Assembly (NCBI RefSeq): GCF_900142975.1
Contig: NZ_LT670848.1
Location: forward strand, 3,844,001 to 3,908,000
Reading direction: 5' to 3'
DNA from: Salegentibacter salegens
GTDB taxonomy: Bacteria > Bacteroidota > Bacteroidia > Flavobacteriales > Flavobacteriaceae
DNA: 64,000 nucleotides
Positions 43,441 to 51,626 of the stretch are shown here, piece by piece. Numbering within the stretch: the first letter of the stretch is position 1; every line of letters starts with the position of its first letter. The translations under genes were made by a program, and so were the position numbers. Below the pieces are notes generated by a model. The model was given only the letters and a program-made list of their open reading frames with translations, had not been told where the DNA came from and ran no database searches.

Positions 43441-44616
43441 TTAAACTTTTTTCTTCTGAAATAATCCAAACAAACCTAAGGCTGGCCCTATAGCGAGTAA
43501 ACTCAAGCTATAAACCGGTGCTAATTGATTTAAAAAAGTAATTAACTGAATACTGAGAATAGTAATGGCAAAACCAATTGAATTCACAATGGTGAGTGCT
43601 GTTCCTTTAATATCTGGTTGAGCATTGCCGGCTACTAATGTTGAGAATAAAGGAGAATCTGCTACTACTACAATTCCCCAAAAGCATAAAAATGCAATAA
43701 GTATTGTTGCTGAGGGCTGAAGAAAAATAAAGGGGAAAATGATACAACATAAACCTGATAGAAACAAAGCAATAGCGGCGGTGCGTTTTACCCCAACAAA
43801 TTCTGAAATATAACCACCCAACACACACGAAAGTCCGCCAATTCCTATAATTATAAACGACCAAAAAGGAATATCAAAATTGCTTTCGGAAAATGAGACC
43901 TTATACATGGCTAAAATAATAGGCACAAAAGCCCAAAATGTATAAAGTTCCCACATATGGCCAAAATATCCAAAAGCGGCGCTACGCAGATTTTTATTTT
44001 TAAAAACACTAAAAACAGCATTTACTTTAAACTTCCCCTTTGCTTTTCTAAACGGGCCATTGGGAACAAACAAGAAAATTAAAAGTCCGCCGAGGAACGC
44101 GAAACCAGAAGTTGCCATAATCACCCATCGCCAGGGCAGGGCTTCGGTGGCGGTAAAAGTTTTTAAAAAATGAGGAAATGCTGTGCCTAAAACCAGCGCA
44201 CCTACCAGGTAACCAAGCGATTTTCCGAGTCCTTTATCATAATAATCTGCAGCAATTTTCATTCCTACGGGATAAATTCCGGCGAGTGAAAATCCGGTGA
44301 GAAAACGCAGTAGAAGCAAGGAGTTTAAATTATTGTTTTCCAGAACGATTCCCAGGTTAAAAATCGCGCCAAAAACAGCAGAAATAAAAAAGAGTTTTGA
44401 AGGTGAGAATCTGTCAGCCAGGCTAAGAAAAGCAAAGATGAGCGTGCCTAAAATAAAACCGAATTGCACCGCAGAGGTTAAATGCCCCAGCGCTTCGTTG
44501 TTTAAATTAAAGTTGAGGTAAAGCTCTGGCATTACGGCATTCCCGGCAAACCAAAGCGAGGTGCAGCAAAACTGGGAAAAAACTATTAGTGGTAGAATCT
44601 GTTTTGCCGGCTGCAT
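43441..44616 (-). CDS. MFS transporter
   Basis: 391 residues, twelve predicted helices. Helix 2-3 loop ALGHLTSAVQFGFILGTLIFAFLSLADRFSPSKLF has the GxLaDrfGrr-like motif, and GFSLAGIYPVGMKIAADYYDKGLGKSLGYLVGALVLGTAFPH is strongly MFS-like, of the type found near sugar or nitrate carriers. Inner membrane. Eight bases downstream of smpB in the same direction. Substrate unknown. Confidence 0.88.
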   Translation of the reverse strand: MQPAKQILPLIVFSQFCCTSLWFAGNAVMPELYLNFNLNNEALGHLTSAVQFGFILGTLIFAFLSLADRFSPSKLFFISAVFGAIFNLGIVLENNNLNSLLLLRFLTGFSLAGIYPVGMKIAADYYDKGLGKSLGYLVGALVLGTAFPHFLKTFTATEALPWRWVIMATSGFAFLGGLLIFLFVPNGPFRKAKGKFKVNAVFSVFKNKNLRSAAFGYFGHMWELYTFWAFVPIILAMYKVSFSESNFDIPFWSFIIIGIGGLSCVLGGYISEFVGVKRTAAIALFLSGLCCIIFPFIFLQPSATILIAFLCFWGIVVVADSPLFSTLVAGNAQPDIKGTALTIVNSIGFAITILSIQLITFLNQLAPVYSLSLLAIGPALGLFGLFQKKKV

Positions 44617-44623
44617 CCAGATA

Positions 44624-45088
44624 CTATTTGTATTCTTTCTTAATCCTGTCTAATTTCCTTTTGCTTTCGCGGTCTTTTATCGTTTCTCGTTTATCGTAGA
44701 GCTTTTTACCTTTTGCCAATGCAATTTGCATTTTCGCCAGCCCGCGATCGTTAATAAAAACGCGAAGCGGAATTATGGTTAGTCCGGAATTCTTTACTTC
44801 TTTTTCCAGTTTTCGTAATTCGCGACGTTGTAATAGGAGTTTCCGTTCACTTTTAGGATTATGATTAAAATGCGTGGCGTGAGAATATTCTTCAACGTGC
44901 ATATTAATTACGAATAATTCGTGATTCTGAAATTCACAAAAACTCTCAGCTATAGACGCTTTTCCCTGCCTGATGGCTTTTATCTCGGTACCGGCCAGTT
45001 TAATCCCGGCCACGTATTTATCGAGGATTTCATACTCAAACCGGGCCTTTCGATTTTTTATATTTATAGTATTGCTGGTCTTCTTCAT
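44624..45088 (-). CDS. smpB: SsrA-binding protein
   Basis: Partner of tmRNA in ribosome rescue. 154 residues from the ATG at 45088; three further codons upstream (45097) are less likely. NRKARFEYEILDKYVAGIKLAGTEIKAIRQGKASIAESF, HVEEYSHATHFNHNPKSERKLLL, GLTIIPLRVFINDRGLAKMQIALAKGKKLYDKRETIKDRESKR are all typical, including the basic C-terminal tail that enters the decoding centre. The tmRNA gene itself is not in the window. Confidence 0.96.
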   Translation of the reverse strand: MKKTSNTINIKNRKARFEYEILDKYVAGIKLAGTEIKAIRQGKASIAESFCEFQNHELFVINMHVEEYSHATHFNHNPKSERKLLLQRRELRKLEKEVKNSGLTIIPLRVFINDRGLAKMQIALAKGKKLYDKRETIKDRESKRKLDRIKKEYK

Positions 45089-45159
45089 AAGAAACAAAAA
45101 TAGGAAGCTTTACAGAAACTTTACCTGTATTTACAGAATTCGTAACACTTTAAAACGAT

Positions 45160-45268
45160 TTTACTCGATAATCGAGATTTAAATGCTCCGTCCCGAAGCA
45201 TCGGGATGCCCCGAATCAAAATGTTTTTCTTATAAAATGCCTCGTGGGCTTGTCCCGAGGCATTTTAC
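45160..45268. repeat. Long hairpin repeat, copy 4
   Basis: TTACTCGATAATCGAG..AAATGCTCCG at the left and AAATGCCTCGTGGGCTTG..GAGGCATTTTAC at the right, with an extra TCCCGAAGCATCGGGA hairpin nested where other copies read GAGGCTTGCC. It lies between smpB and the lipoprotein gene. Confidence 0.75.
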
Positions 45269-45282
45269 GAAGAATTACCAGC

Positions 45283-45717
45283 TTACTCCCTGGTAAAACG
45301 CTGTTGTACTACTTCTTCCTCACCATCTTCATCAAAATCTTCCATTCCTTCAACTAAAAGCGTTTCAGAGTTTAGAGTAACAATATCCAGAACAACCATT
45401 TCGCTATCAGTTAACGTGAGTGAAATGCTATTTTCGTTTGCTGTATATGTTCCTTCGGCATCAACGTCTTCTTCACAACCCCAGATATCAACCTGCCGAT
45501 AAGTTCCATCTTCATTGAATTCAACATAATCTTTACCGCAATCTTCGTGATCATTATAAGGTATTTCTTCGCCCTCTACGATCATGGCGTCAATATACCA
45601 GGTGCCCACTAAATTTTCATTTATTTGTTGCGGTTCTTCGGGTGAATCATCATCTGAATCACAGGCGGTGAATAATCCAAAGCTTAAAAATGCGAAAAGT
45701 AAAATTTGTTTTTTCAT
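45283..45717 (-). CDS. Lipocalin-like lipoprotein
   Basis: 144 residues with a lipoprotein signal (KKQILLFAFLSFGLFTACDSDDD, lipobox Cys in TAC). The mature part NLVGTWYIDAMIVEGEEIPYNDHEDCGKDYVEFNEDGTYRQ and EGTYTANENSISLTL fits the lipocalin-like domain common in Bacteroidota surface lipoproteins. The acidic SDDDSPEE after the Cys resembles the flavobacterial lipoprotein export signal for surface exposure. Ligand unknown. Confidence 0.8.
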   Translation of the reverse strand: MKKQILLFAFLSFGLFTACDSDDDSPEEPQQINENLVGTWYIDAMIVEGEEIPYNDHEDCGKDYVEFNEDGTYRQVDIWGCEEDVDAEGTYTANENSISLTLTDSEMVVLDIVTLNSETLLVEGMEDFDEDGEEEVVQQRFTRE

Positions 45718-45823
45718 AGGTGTATTTGATTAGAAGCTGCAAAATAGTAAAATGAAAGCGAAATAAGGTAATCTCACGACTTCTATATGTAACTTATGTA
45801 ACGTGTCAGTTCAGCATTTTATT

Positions 45824-45831
45824 TACCTTTG
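45824..45831 (+). promoter_or_regulatory. -7 promoter motif upstream of the 45879 gene
   Basis: TACCTTTG matches TAnnTTTG, 47 bases before the ATG. No clear -33 element. Confidence 0.4.
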
Positions 45832-45878
45832 CAAACAATTTTGATATCTCAAAACCTTTCAATATTTATAATTTAAAG

Positions 45879-46622
45879 ATGAAAAAATACATTTTAGGAG
45901 TGCTTATTATAGCAGTAACTTTTGCCTGTAATTCTAAACAAGAAAATGTACAGCAAATTATAGATAAGGCCATTGAAAATGCAGGTGGAGAAAATTATAA
46001 TAATGCCGAAATTAGTTTCGATTTTAGAAAAGGGTCCTACAAAAGTATAAGAGAAGGCGGAAAATTTGAATTAAAGCGTATCCTGCCCGATTCTACCGGC
46101 ACTCAATATCGCGATGTGGTAAATAATGAAGGTTTTACGCGGTATTATAAGGATACTATGGTGCAACTTTCAGATTCTATGAAAAATGTGTATGCCAACT
46201 CGGTTAACTCTGTTCACTATTTTGTTCAGTTACCATTCGGTTTAAACGATGCCGCGGTAAATAAAGAATTAATAGGAAAAGACACTGTTCATAATAAAGA
46301 ATATTATGAAGTGAAAGTTACTTTTAATGCTGAAGGCGGGGGCGCAGATCACGAAGATGTATATATGTATTGGATTGATACTCAAAATTACAATGTAGAT
46401 TACCTGGCTTATAGTTTTGAGGTGAATGATGGTGGGCTACGTTTTAGAAAAGCTTATAACCCAAGAACTATTAAAGGAATTAGGTTTGTAGATTACGAAA
46501 ACTATAAAACCGATGATTTGGATACCCCGTTAAAACAATTGGATGATCTTTATGAAGCCAGGCAACTGGAATTACTCTCCAAAATTGAAAACAGGAATAT
46601 TGAAGTGAATCTTTTGGAGTAA
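45879..46622 (+). CDS. DUF6503-type lipoprotein
   Basis: 247 residues. Lipoprotein signal MKKYILGVLIIAVTFACNSKQ. The mature protein (IIDKAIENAGGENYNNAEISFDFRKGSYKS, RYYKDTMVQLSDSMKNVYANSVNSVHYF, PFGLNDAAV, GKDTVHNKEYYEVKVTF) has the LolA/LolB-like half-barrel look and matches proteins annotated DUF6503 in flavobacteria, as far as I recognise. Periplasmic or outer membrane. Function unknown; no obvious partner nearby. Confidence 0.72.
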   Translation: MKKYILGVLIIAVTFACNSKQENVQQIIDKAIENAGGENYNNAEISFDFRKGSYKSIREGGKFELKRILPDSTGTQYRDVVNNEGFTRYYKDTMVQLSDSMKNVYANSVNSVHYFVQLPFGLNDAAVNKELIGKDTVHNKEYYEVKVTFNAEGGGADHEDVYMYWIDTQNYNVDYLAYSFEVNDGGLRFRKAYNPRTIKGIRFVDYENYKTDDLDTPLKQLDDLYEARQLELLSKIENRNIEVNLLE

Positions 46623-46751
46623 ACCTGAAGAATTTTCTTACGTACATCTGTTAATTCTTCCTAATTAACGCGTTGTTTTAAAAGCTTTAACAACGCCTTA
46701 GTTCACATTCTTTGCCTCAGTTCATAACTTTAAATTTCCAAAAAAATAGTT

Positions 46752-48137
46752 ATGAAAGAGAAAACATTGAAAACCATTAACCCGGCTACGGGAAAAGAAT
46801 TAGACACTTACGATTATTTTACAGACCAGGAAGCAAAAGATGCTGTGGAAGAATGTCATCAGGCATTTTTAAAATGGCGTGAAAAATCTCCAAAACAGAG
46901 AGCTGAGGTAATAAAAGTAATAGGTGAGAAGTTAACCGAACACAAATCTGAATTGGTGAAATTAATGACTGCCGAAATGGGTAAATTACTCAAACAGGGA
47001 GAGCAGGAAATAGATCTTTGCGCCGGAATTTGTGAATGGACAGCAGCCAATGGTCCTGAAAACTTAAAAGATGAAGAACGGGAATTGCCAGATGGTGGTC
47101 GCGGAATAATTACTTATTCTCCACTTGGTGTAATTTACGGCATCCAGCCCTGGAATTTCCCGGCTTACCAGGTAATTAGATACACAATTGCTAACCTAAT
47201 GGCAGGAAATGGAGTTTTATTGAAACACGCTGAAAGTGTTACCGGTTCTGGATTACTGCTTGAAAAAATATTTAAGGAAGCCGGCTTGCCAAAAGACCTT
47301 TTTAAAGTGCTGTTAATAGATCACGACCAGTCAGATTCTATAATTGAGCACGATCTTGTTAGAGGTGTAACCTTAACCGGAAGCCCCGGAGCCGGAAAAA
47401 TAATTGGTAAAAAAGCAGGTGCTAACCTTAAGAAAACTGTTCTGGAACTTGGTTCAAACGATGCTTATTTAGTACTTGAAGATGCCGATATTAAGAAAGC
47501 AGTGGAATGGTGCGTGAAAGGTAGAGTTTACAATAATGGCGAAACCTGTGTTGCTGCTAAACGTTTTGTGGTCACCGAAAAAGTTTACGATGAATTTAAA
47601 GAAGCTTTTGTAGAAAAGATGAAGAATTTAAAGGCCGGGGACCCAACCAGCGAAGACAGCGACCTGGGACCAATGGCGAGAGAGGATCTACGGGAAGAAT
47701 TGCACGGGCAGGTTGAAGACAGTGTAAAAAAGGGTGCTGCTGTACTTTGTGGCGGTAATATCCCTGATGGTGATGGTTTTTATTATCCTGCTACCGTTTT
47801 AGCAAACGTTAAACCGGGACAACCCGCTTACGACGATGAGCTCTTTGGTCCCGTTGCTTCGTTGATAAAAGCTAAAGATGATGAAGATGCAATGAGAATT
47901 GCTAATGATAGCCGCTTCGGACTTGGAGGTGGTATTTTCTCTGAAGATGTTGATAAAGCCGTAGAACTGGCCAGCAAACATTTTGATACCGGAATGGTAT
48001 TCATCAATTCTTTCGGTCTCGCACAACCAAATATGCCTTTTGGTGGCGTGAAAAATTCAGGTTACGGCCGTGAACATGGTGGCTTCGGACTTAAAGAATT
48101 TGTAAATGCCAAAGCGATTAATATCCTAAACGGATAA
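46752..48137 (+). CDS. NAD(P)-dependent succinate-semialdehyde dehydrogenase-like
   Basis: 461 residues of the aldehyde dehydrogenase family. GVIYGIQPWNFPAYQVIR (cofactor/oxyanion region), LTGSPGAGKIIGKKAG, ELGSNDAYLVL with general base Glu232, NNGETCVAAKRF with nucleophile Cys266, and ELFGPVASLIKAKD. Resembles the YneI/SSADH group oxidising succinic semialdehyde. The residues deciding NAD versus NADP cannot be judged securely here. Monocistronic: a terminator follows at 48158-48205. Confidence 0.85.
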   Translation: MKEKTLKTINPATGKELDTYDYFTDQEAKDAVEECHQAFLKWREKSPKQRAEVIKVIGEKLTEHKSELVKLMTAEMGKLLKQGEQEIDLCAGICEWTAANGPENLKDEERELPDGGRGIITYSPLGVIYGIQPWNFPAYQVIRYTIANLMAGNGVLLKHAESVTGSGLLLEKIFKEAGLPKDLFKVLLIDHDQSDSIIEHDLVRGVTLTGSPGAGKIIGKKAGANLKKTVLELGSNDAYLVLEDADIKKAVEWCVKGRVYNNGETCVAAKRFVVTEKVYDEFKEAFVEKMKNLKAGDPTSEDSDLGPMAREDLREELHGQVEDSVKKGAAVLCGGNIPDGDGFYYPATVLANVKPGQPAYDDELFGPVASLIKAKDDEDAMRIANDSRFGLGGGIFSEDVDKAVELASKHFDTGMVFINSFGLAQPNMPFGGVKNSGYGREHGGFGLKEFVNAKAINILNG

Positions 48138-48157
48138 TTTTCCAATTATGCTTATAG

Positions 48158-48205
48158 AAAAATGTAGTTTGAAGGCTTTTAGTTTTTAAACTACATTTTT
48201 TTTTA
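48158..48205. terminator. Bidirectional terminator between convergent genes
   Basis: AAATGTAGTTT (48160-48170) pairs with AAACTACATTT (48188-48198). On the plus strand a run of about nine T follows, and on the minus strand the run of A at 48156-48162 gives T after the stem. It serves the dehydrogenase and the phosphatase. Confidence 0.8.
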
Positions 48206-48742
48206 ATCTAAATATAAAACTTGCGAAGTCCTGGAATCATCTGGATGAATGGTCACTATAAATAAACTGCCGTAGACTTTTTCATCAAGATCCTGGTATT
48301 TTTTTCTTCCTAAAATATAATTTACCCATTCGGGATTGAGGTTGCTGTGACCCACTACCAAAACTGTTTTATTCTTAGTGCTTTCCTGAAATTCTTTATC
48401 GTTTAATTTCTCTGTATTATAGAATTTAACCTCTTTACTCTTAGATTTAGCAATGGGTTGGGCGGTATTTAATGTTCGTTTATAGTCTGAACTATAAATA
48501 AGGTCAAAGTCTATATCCTGAAATGTTTTTACCCAGTTCTGGGTTCTTTTTCGGCCGGCTTCAGTTAGTTCAGGATCCTCGTTTTTAGCATCGGTAGTGT
48601 CTTTTTCGGCGTGACGAATAAAGTAATAAGTCGTGATTTCTTCTGAAGGATCTTTTGCATCTTCCATAATTTCTTCAGGTTCCTTATCTCCAAAATTGCA
48701 GGAGGTTAATAATACAATACTGAATAATAAAAAGTAACGCAT
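48203..48742 (-). CDS. Histidine phosphatase family lipoprotein
   Basis: 179 residues. Lipoprotein signal (RYFLLFSIVLLTSCNFGD) then YYFIRHAEKDTTD, the catalytic RHxE loop (RHAEK is the SixA-type variant of RHG). YSSDYKRTLNTAQPIA and VLVVGHSNLNPEWVNYIL supply the second Arg and His. A small phosphatase tethered in the envelope; substrate unknown. Starts 5 bases after the phytase-like gene ends. Confidence 0.87.
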   Translation of the reverse strand: MRYFLLFSIVLLTSCNFGDKEPEEIMEDAKDPSEEITTYYFIRHAEKDTTDAKNEDPELTEAGRKRTQNWVKTFQDIDFDLIYSSDYKRTLNTAQPIAKSKSKEVKFYNTEKLNDKEFQESTKNKTVLVVGHSNLNPEWVNYILGRKKYQDLDEKVYGSLFIVTIHPDDSRTSQVLYLD

Positions 48743-48746
48743 ATTT

Positions 48747-49844
48747 TTAATTTATTTCCAGTTCTAAAAGTATAAACTGGGTTATTTGATCACTAAAGCT
48801 ACTAAAATTATCGTCTGAAACCAGCATTAAAGATTTTTGTCCATTAGGTAAATCGGGGCCAAAGGTCATTCCTTCAATATTGTCTATAGTTTCTTCAGTG
48901 AGAAAATTTTTAACCGTTTTAAAATTGAAAACCAATCTTTTTTCTGCGTACTGATAATTAGATTTGCTGAGGTTTTCCATTTCTAAAGTATTGGTAGCCT
49001 TAGAAGCATCTACCTCAAAAATCTTTACCGTATTTCCGTTAGAACCATAGCCGGCAGAGTAGGCCCGTTCCAAAACCAGGAATTTATCTTCAGCATATTC
49101 TAAAATTTCGGTAACACCATTTACCGCAAACCAATTGATGGGCAATTTTGAAATTCCGTCTAATTTATAAGCGAATTGTTTCTCTGCCTTTCGTGTATTT
49201 TTATCGTATTTGGTAATTCTAATCGGGGAGTTTGTAGCGAAGATTTTAGGTTTAGGTCCGTCTTTTTTCAGCGGAAGTTCCATCGCAACCCAATATCCGA
49301 TTTTATTAAAACTTTCGGCGATCCCTTCAAAAACACCATTATTTCTGGGTTTTTGCTCTCCTGAAGCTGTAAAATATTCCGGAATTTTGTAAGCTGAAAG
49401 AAATTCCCCTTCAGTAGAAATATGAAAAACTGAGGGATCTTTACCATTTTGAATAGAACCTTCAGCCGAAATAACCAGTTGATTTTTTTCAGCATCAAAT
49501 CTAATTCCTTCTAAATCGGGTGTGTGTTTTTTATAAAACTCATTGTTTTTATTTAATTGTACCACTTCAGTAATTAATACGGTATCTATAGAACGATTTA
49601 GTAATGGAATTTCAGCTTTATAAATTCTTGGATTAGAAGCTTGATCGCAAACCAGGTAATAAGTTCCGTCGTAATAATCAATTCCCGAAAGTCCGCCAAC
49701 TTTTGTCCCTTCAACTTCCAGATTTTGTGGTATTACCACATCGTCTAAATAACGCAATTTAATATTTGAATTGTCAATATTTTTCGTTGTAGCGCAGCCA
49801 AAAAGGCTTATAGCTACAAGGAATAAAAGAAGTTTTTGCATCAA
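48747..49844 (-). CDS. Esterase-like activity of phytase family lipoprotein
   Basis: 365 residues, lipobox LFLVAISLFGCATTKN. KVGGLSGIDYYDGTYYLVCDQASNPRIYKA, DLEGIRFDAEKNQLVISAEG, GVFEGIAESFNKIGYWVAMELPL, ILEYAEDKFLVLERAYSAG and TIDNIEGMTFGPDLPNG are the repeated blades of the phytase-like six-bladed propeller. Paired with the downstream histidine phosphatase, suggesting joint phosphate scavenging; that is inference. Confidence 0.85.
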   Translation of the reverse strand: MMQKLLLFLVAISLFGCATTKNIDNSNIKLRYLDDVVIPQNLEVEGTKVGGLSGIDYYDGTYYLVCDQASNPRIYKAEIPLLNRSIDTVLITEVVQLNKNNEFYKKHTPDLEGIRFDAEKNQLVISAEGSIQNGKDPSVFHISTEGEFLSAYKIPEYFTASGEQKPRNNGVFEGIAESFNKIGYWVAMELPLKKDGPKPKIFATNSPIRITKYDKNTRKAEKQFAYKLDGISKLPINWFAVNGVTEILEYAEDKFLVLERAYSAGYGSNGNTVKIFEVDASKATNTLEMENLSKSNYQYAEKRLVFNFKTVKNFLTEETIDNIEGMTFGPDLPNGQKSLMLVSDDNFSSFSDQITQFILLELEIN

Positions 49845-49961
49845 GAGATTTTAGGTTTCAAAAATAACAAATCCTTAAGAGAAATATGGGAGTTTCTTGA
49901 GAGTTTAAAGGGAATGCAAATCTTAAATTGGTAATATAATTAACATCTAAAACCATATATT

Positions 49962-50147
49962 ATGAATAATGATCAATTAGAAGGAAAGTGGAAACAAGTT
50001 AGAGGTCAATTTAAGCAAAAGTATGGCGATGTGACCGACGATGATACTACGTATTCTGAAGGAAAATTTGATGAGATGCTTGGCCGTTTACAGGAAAAAA
50101 CCGGTAAGACCAAGGAAGAATTGAAAAAAGAGATAGATAGTATGTAA
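49962..50147 (+). CDS. CsbD family protein
   Basis: 61 residues: QLEGKWKQVRGQFKQKYGDVTDDD and FDEMLGRLQEKTGKTKEELKKEI. The family is a small stress-induced helical protein group; biochemical role unknown. Followed by a strong terminator shared with clpB's former 3' end. Confidence 0.93.
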   Translation: MNNDQLEGKWKQVRGQFKQKYGDVTDDDTTYSEGKFDEMLGRLQEKTGKTKEELKKEIDSM

Positions 50148-50167
50148 CTCGCAACTATGAAAAAGAG

Positions 50168-50199
50168 AAAAGGCTCGGGAAAATTTTTCCGAGCCTTTT
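50168..50199. terminator. Bidirectional terminator between csbD-type gene and clpB remnant
   Basis: AAAAGGCTCGG (50168-50178) pairs with CCGAGCCTTTT (50189-50199), loop of 10, T runs on both strands. It was the native terminator of clpB before the IS entered. Confidence 0.88.
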
Positions 50200-50219
50200 T
50201 TTATGGTTTTTTTGAAAAA

Positions 50220-50296
50220 CTATTCGGTTTCTACCGGCTTAGTTTCATTTCTAAATACCAGTTGATCATCAAATTCATCTATGAGAATAATGCTGT
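50220..50296 (-). pseudogene. clpB: Displaced 3' end of clpB
   Basis: Minus-strand codons after the 8-base duplication read ILIDEFDDQLVFRN then ETKPVETE and TAG at 50220-50222, i.e. the native ClpB C-terminus in frame with GNIKTDSI at the IS junction. It is cut off from the gene by the element at 50297-51659 and has no start of its own. Confidence 0.88.
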
Positions 50297-50322
50297 GGGA
50301 GTGTTAGCTCAACTCTGTCTGC

Positions 50323-50354
50323 TTCTTCTCCCGGGGGTACCCCCGGGAGAAGAA
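50323..50354. repeat. Perfect 32-bp palindrome inside the IS256 left end
   Basis: Two 16-base arms without spacer, centred between 50338 and 50339, core CCCGGGGGTACCCCCGGG. It follows the transposase stop by a few bases. GC-rich and able to stop polymerase or form a cruciform; there is no T run after it. Confidence 0.85.
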
Positions 50355-50358
50355 AATT

Positions 50359-51597
50359 TTAGTTTTTCGTTTCATTGGTGGCTAAGTCCAACTCTAGCCG
50401 ACCTTCAAATTTAATAGCTAATTGTTGAACTACCAAACCCCAGTTCTGCAGTGGGGCGTTCCATTTCTTTTCAATTCTTCTGGTAGCTAGGTAAACCAGC
50501 TTCAATAGTGCCATATCATTGGTAAAAGCGCCTTTGGTCTTGGTTACTTTTCTTACCTGCCGGTGAAAAGCCTCTACGGCATTTGTGGTGTATATGAGTT
50601 TTCTAATGGGTGCGGTATATTCAAAATAAGCACTCAATCGGTCCCAGTTATCATTCCAGGAACGGATCACTATGGGATATCTTTTGCCCCATTTTTCTTC
50701 CAGATCCAGTAAAGCCGATTCAGCCTGGTCTTTGGTGTCAGCCTTGTACACCAGTTTAAGGTCTTTCATAAAATCTTTTTGATCCTTACTGGCCACATAC
50801 TTCATACTATTGCGGATCTGGTGGACAATACATAGCTGAATATCAGTCTTGGGATAAACAGAATGAATGGCTTCACTAAAGCCCGTAAGATTATCCGTAC
50901 AGGCAATCAGAATATCTTTTAAGCCACGGTTGTTTAATTGGGTCAGCACCTGAAGCCAAAAATTGGCCCCTTCACTTTCCGAGATATACATACCCAGCAC
51001 TTCCTTTCTTCCAGCTTTATTTATTCCTAAAATATTATACAAGGCCTTGTGCTTTACTTTGCCTTCTTCGCGTACCTTGAAGTGCATCGCGTCGAGCCAT
51101 AGGATGCAATATACCGGCTCCAAGGGGCGATCCTGCCATTCCTTAACCTTGGGAATCACCCGGTCCGTAATATCACTTAGAACGTGTGTGGATATCTTGG
51201 AATCATACATTTCCTCTATATGAGCTGAGATATCCCGCAGGCTATTGCCCATCCCGTACATGCCTATAATCTGCTTTTCTAAATTATCGGCCAGGATACG
51301 CTGGCGTTTCGCTACGATCTCCGGCTCAAAGGTACTGTTACGATCCTGGGGCGTGTTAATGGTGACGTCCCCTTGGCTGCTCTTTAGGGTCTTTTTGCCT
51401 TTGCCATTACGCTTATTACCTGCTTTTGAGCCTTTTTCTTCATCGGAAAGGTGCGAAGACATTTCTGCTTCCAGGGCCTCTTCCATAAACTCCCTAAGCA
51501 TTGGAGCAAAAGCGCCGTTTTTGCCGGTTAGGGATTCTCCTGATAAAAATTGTTTTAATGCTTTTTCCTTTAATTCCTTAATCTCTTCTTGTGTCAT
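50359..51597 (-). CDS. IS256-family transposase
   Basis: 412 residues, complete. LREFMEEALEAEMSSHL is the usual N-terminal region. DDE residues: CILWLDAMHFKVREEGKV (Asp), ILIACTDNLTGFSEAI (Asp), IYTTNAVEAFHRQVRKVTK (Glu), with the C(2)H between as VYPKTDIQLCIVHQIRNS. All intact, so probably active. Its start is 29 bases downstream of the new clpB stop, so read-through from the clpB promoter is likely. Confidence 0.96.
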   Translation of the reverse strand: MTQEEIKELKEKALKQFLSGESLTGKNGAFAPMLREFMEEALEAEMSSHLSDEEKGSKAGNKRNGKGKKTLKSSQGDVTINTPQDRNSTFEPEIVAKRQRILADNLEKQIIGMYGMGNSLRDISAHIEEMYDSKISTHVLSDITDRVIPKVKEWQDRPLEPVYCILWLDAMHFKVREEGKVKHKALYNILGINKAGRKEVLGMYISESEGANFWLQVLTQLNNRGLKDILIACTDNLTGFSEAIHSVYPKTDIQLCIVHQIRNSMKYVASKDQKDFMKDLKLVYKADTKDQAESALLDLEEKWGKRYPIVIRSWNDNWDRLSAYFEYTAPIRKLIYTTNAVEAFHRQVRKVTKTKGAFTNDMALLKLVYLATRRIEKKWNAPLQNWGLVVQQLAIKFEGRLELDLATNETKN

Positions 51598-51626
51598 AAT
51601 CTAGTCTAAAAATTTTAATTTAATTT

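Noticed and set aside
43368..43469. N-terminal extension of the DUF5686 protein
   Set aside because: The 34 extra codons lack a signal peptide and overlap the end of the MFS gene; the ATG at 43367 starts a clear signal peptide.
50157..50414. 85-residue plus-strand frame after the CsbD gene
   Set aside because: It reads through the terminator hairpin, the clpB remnant, the IS left end and the 32-bp palindrome.
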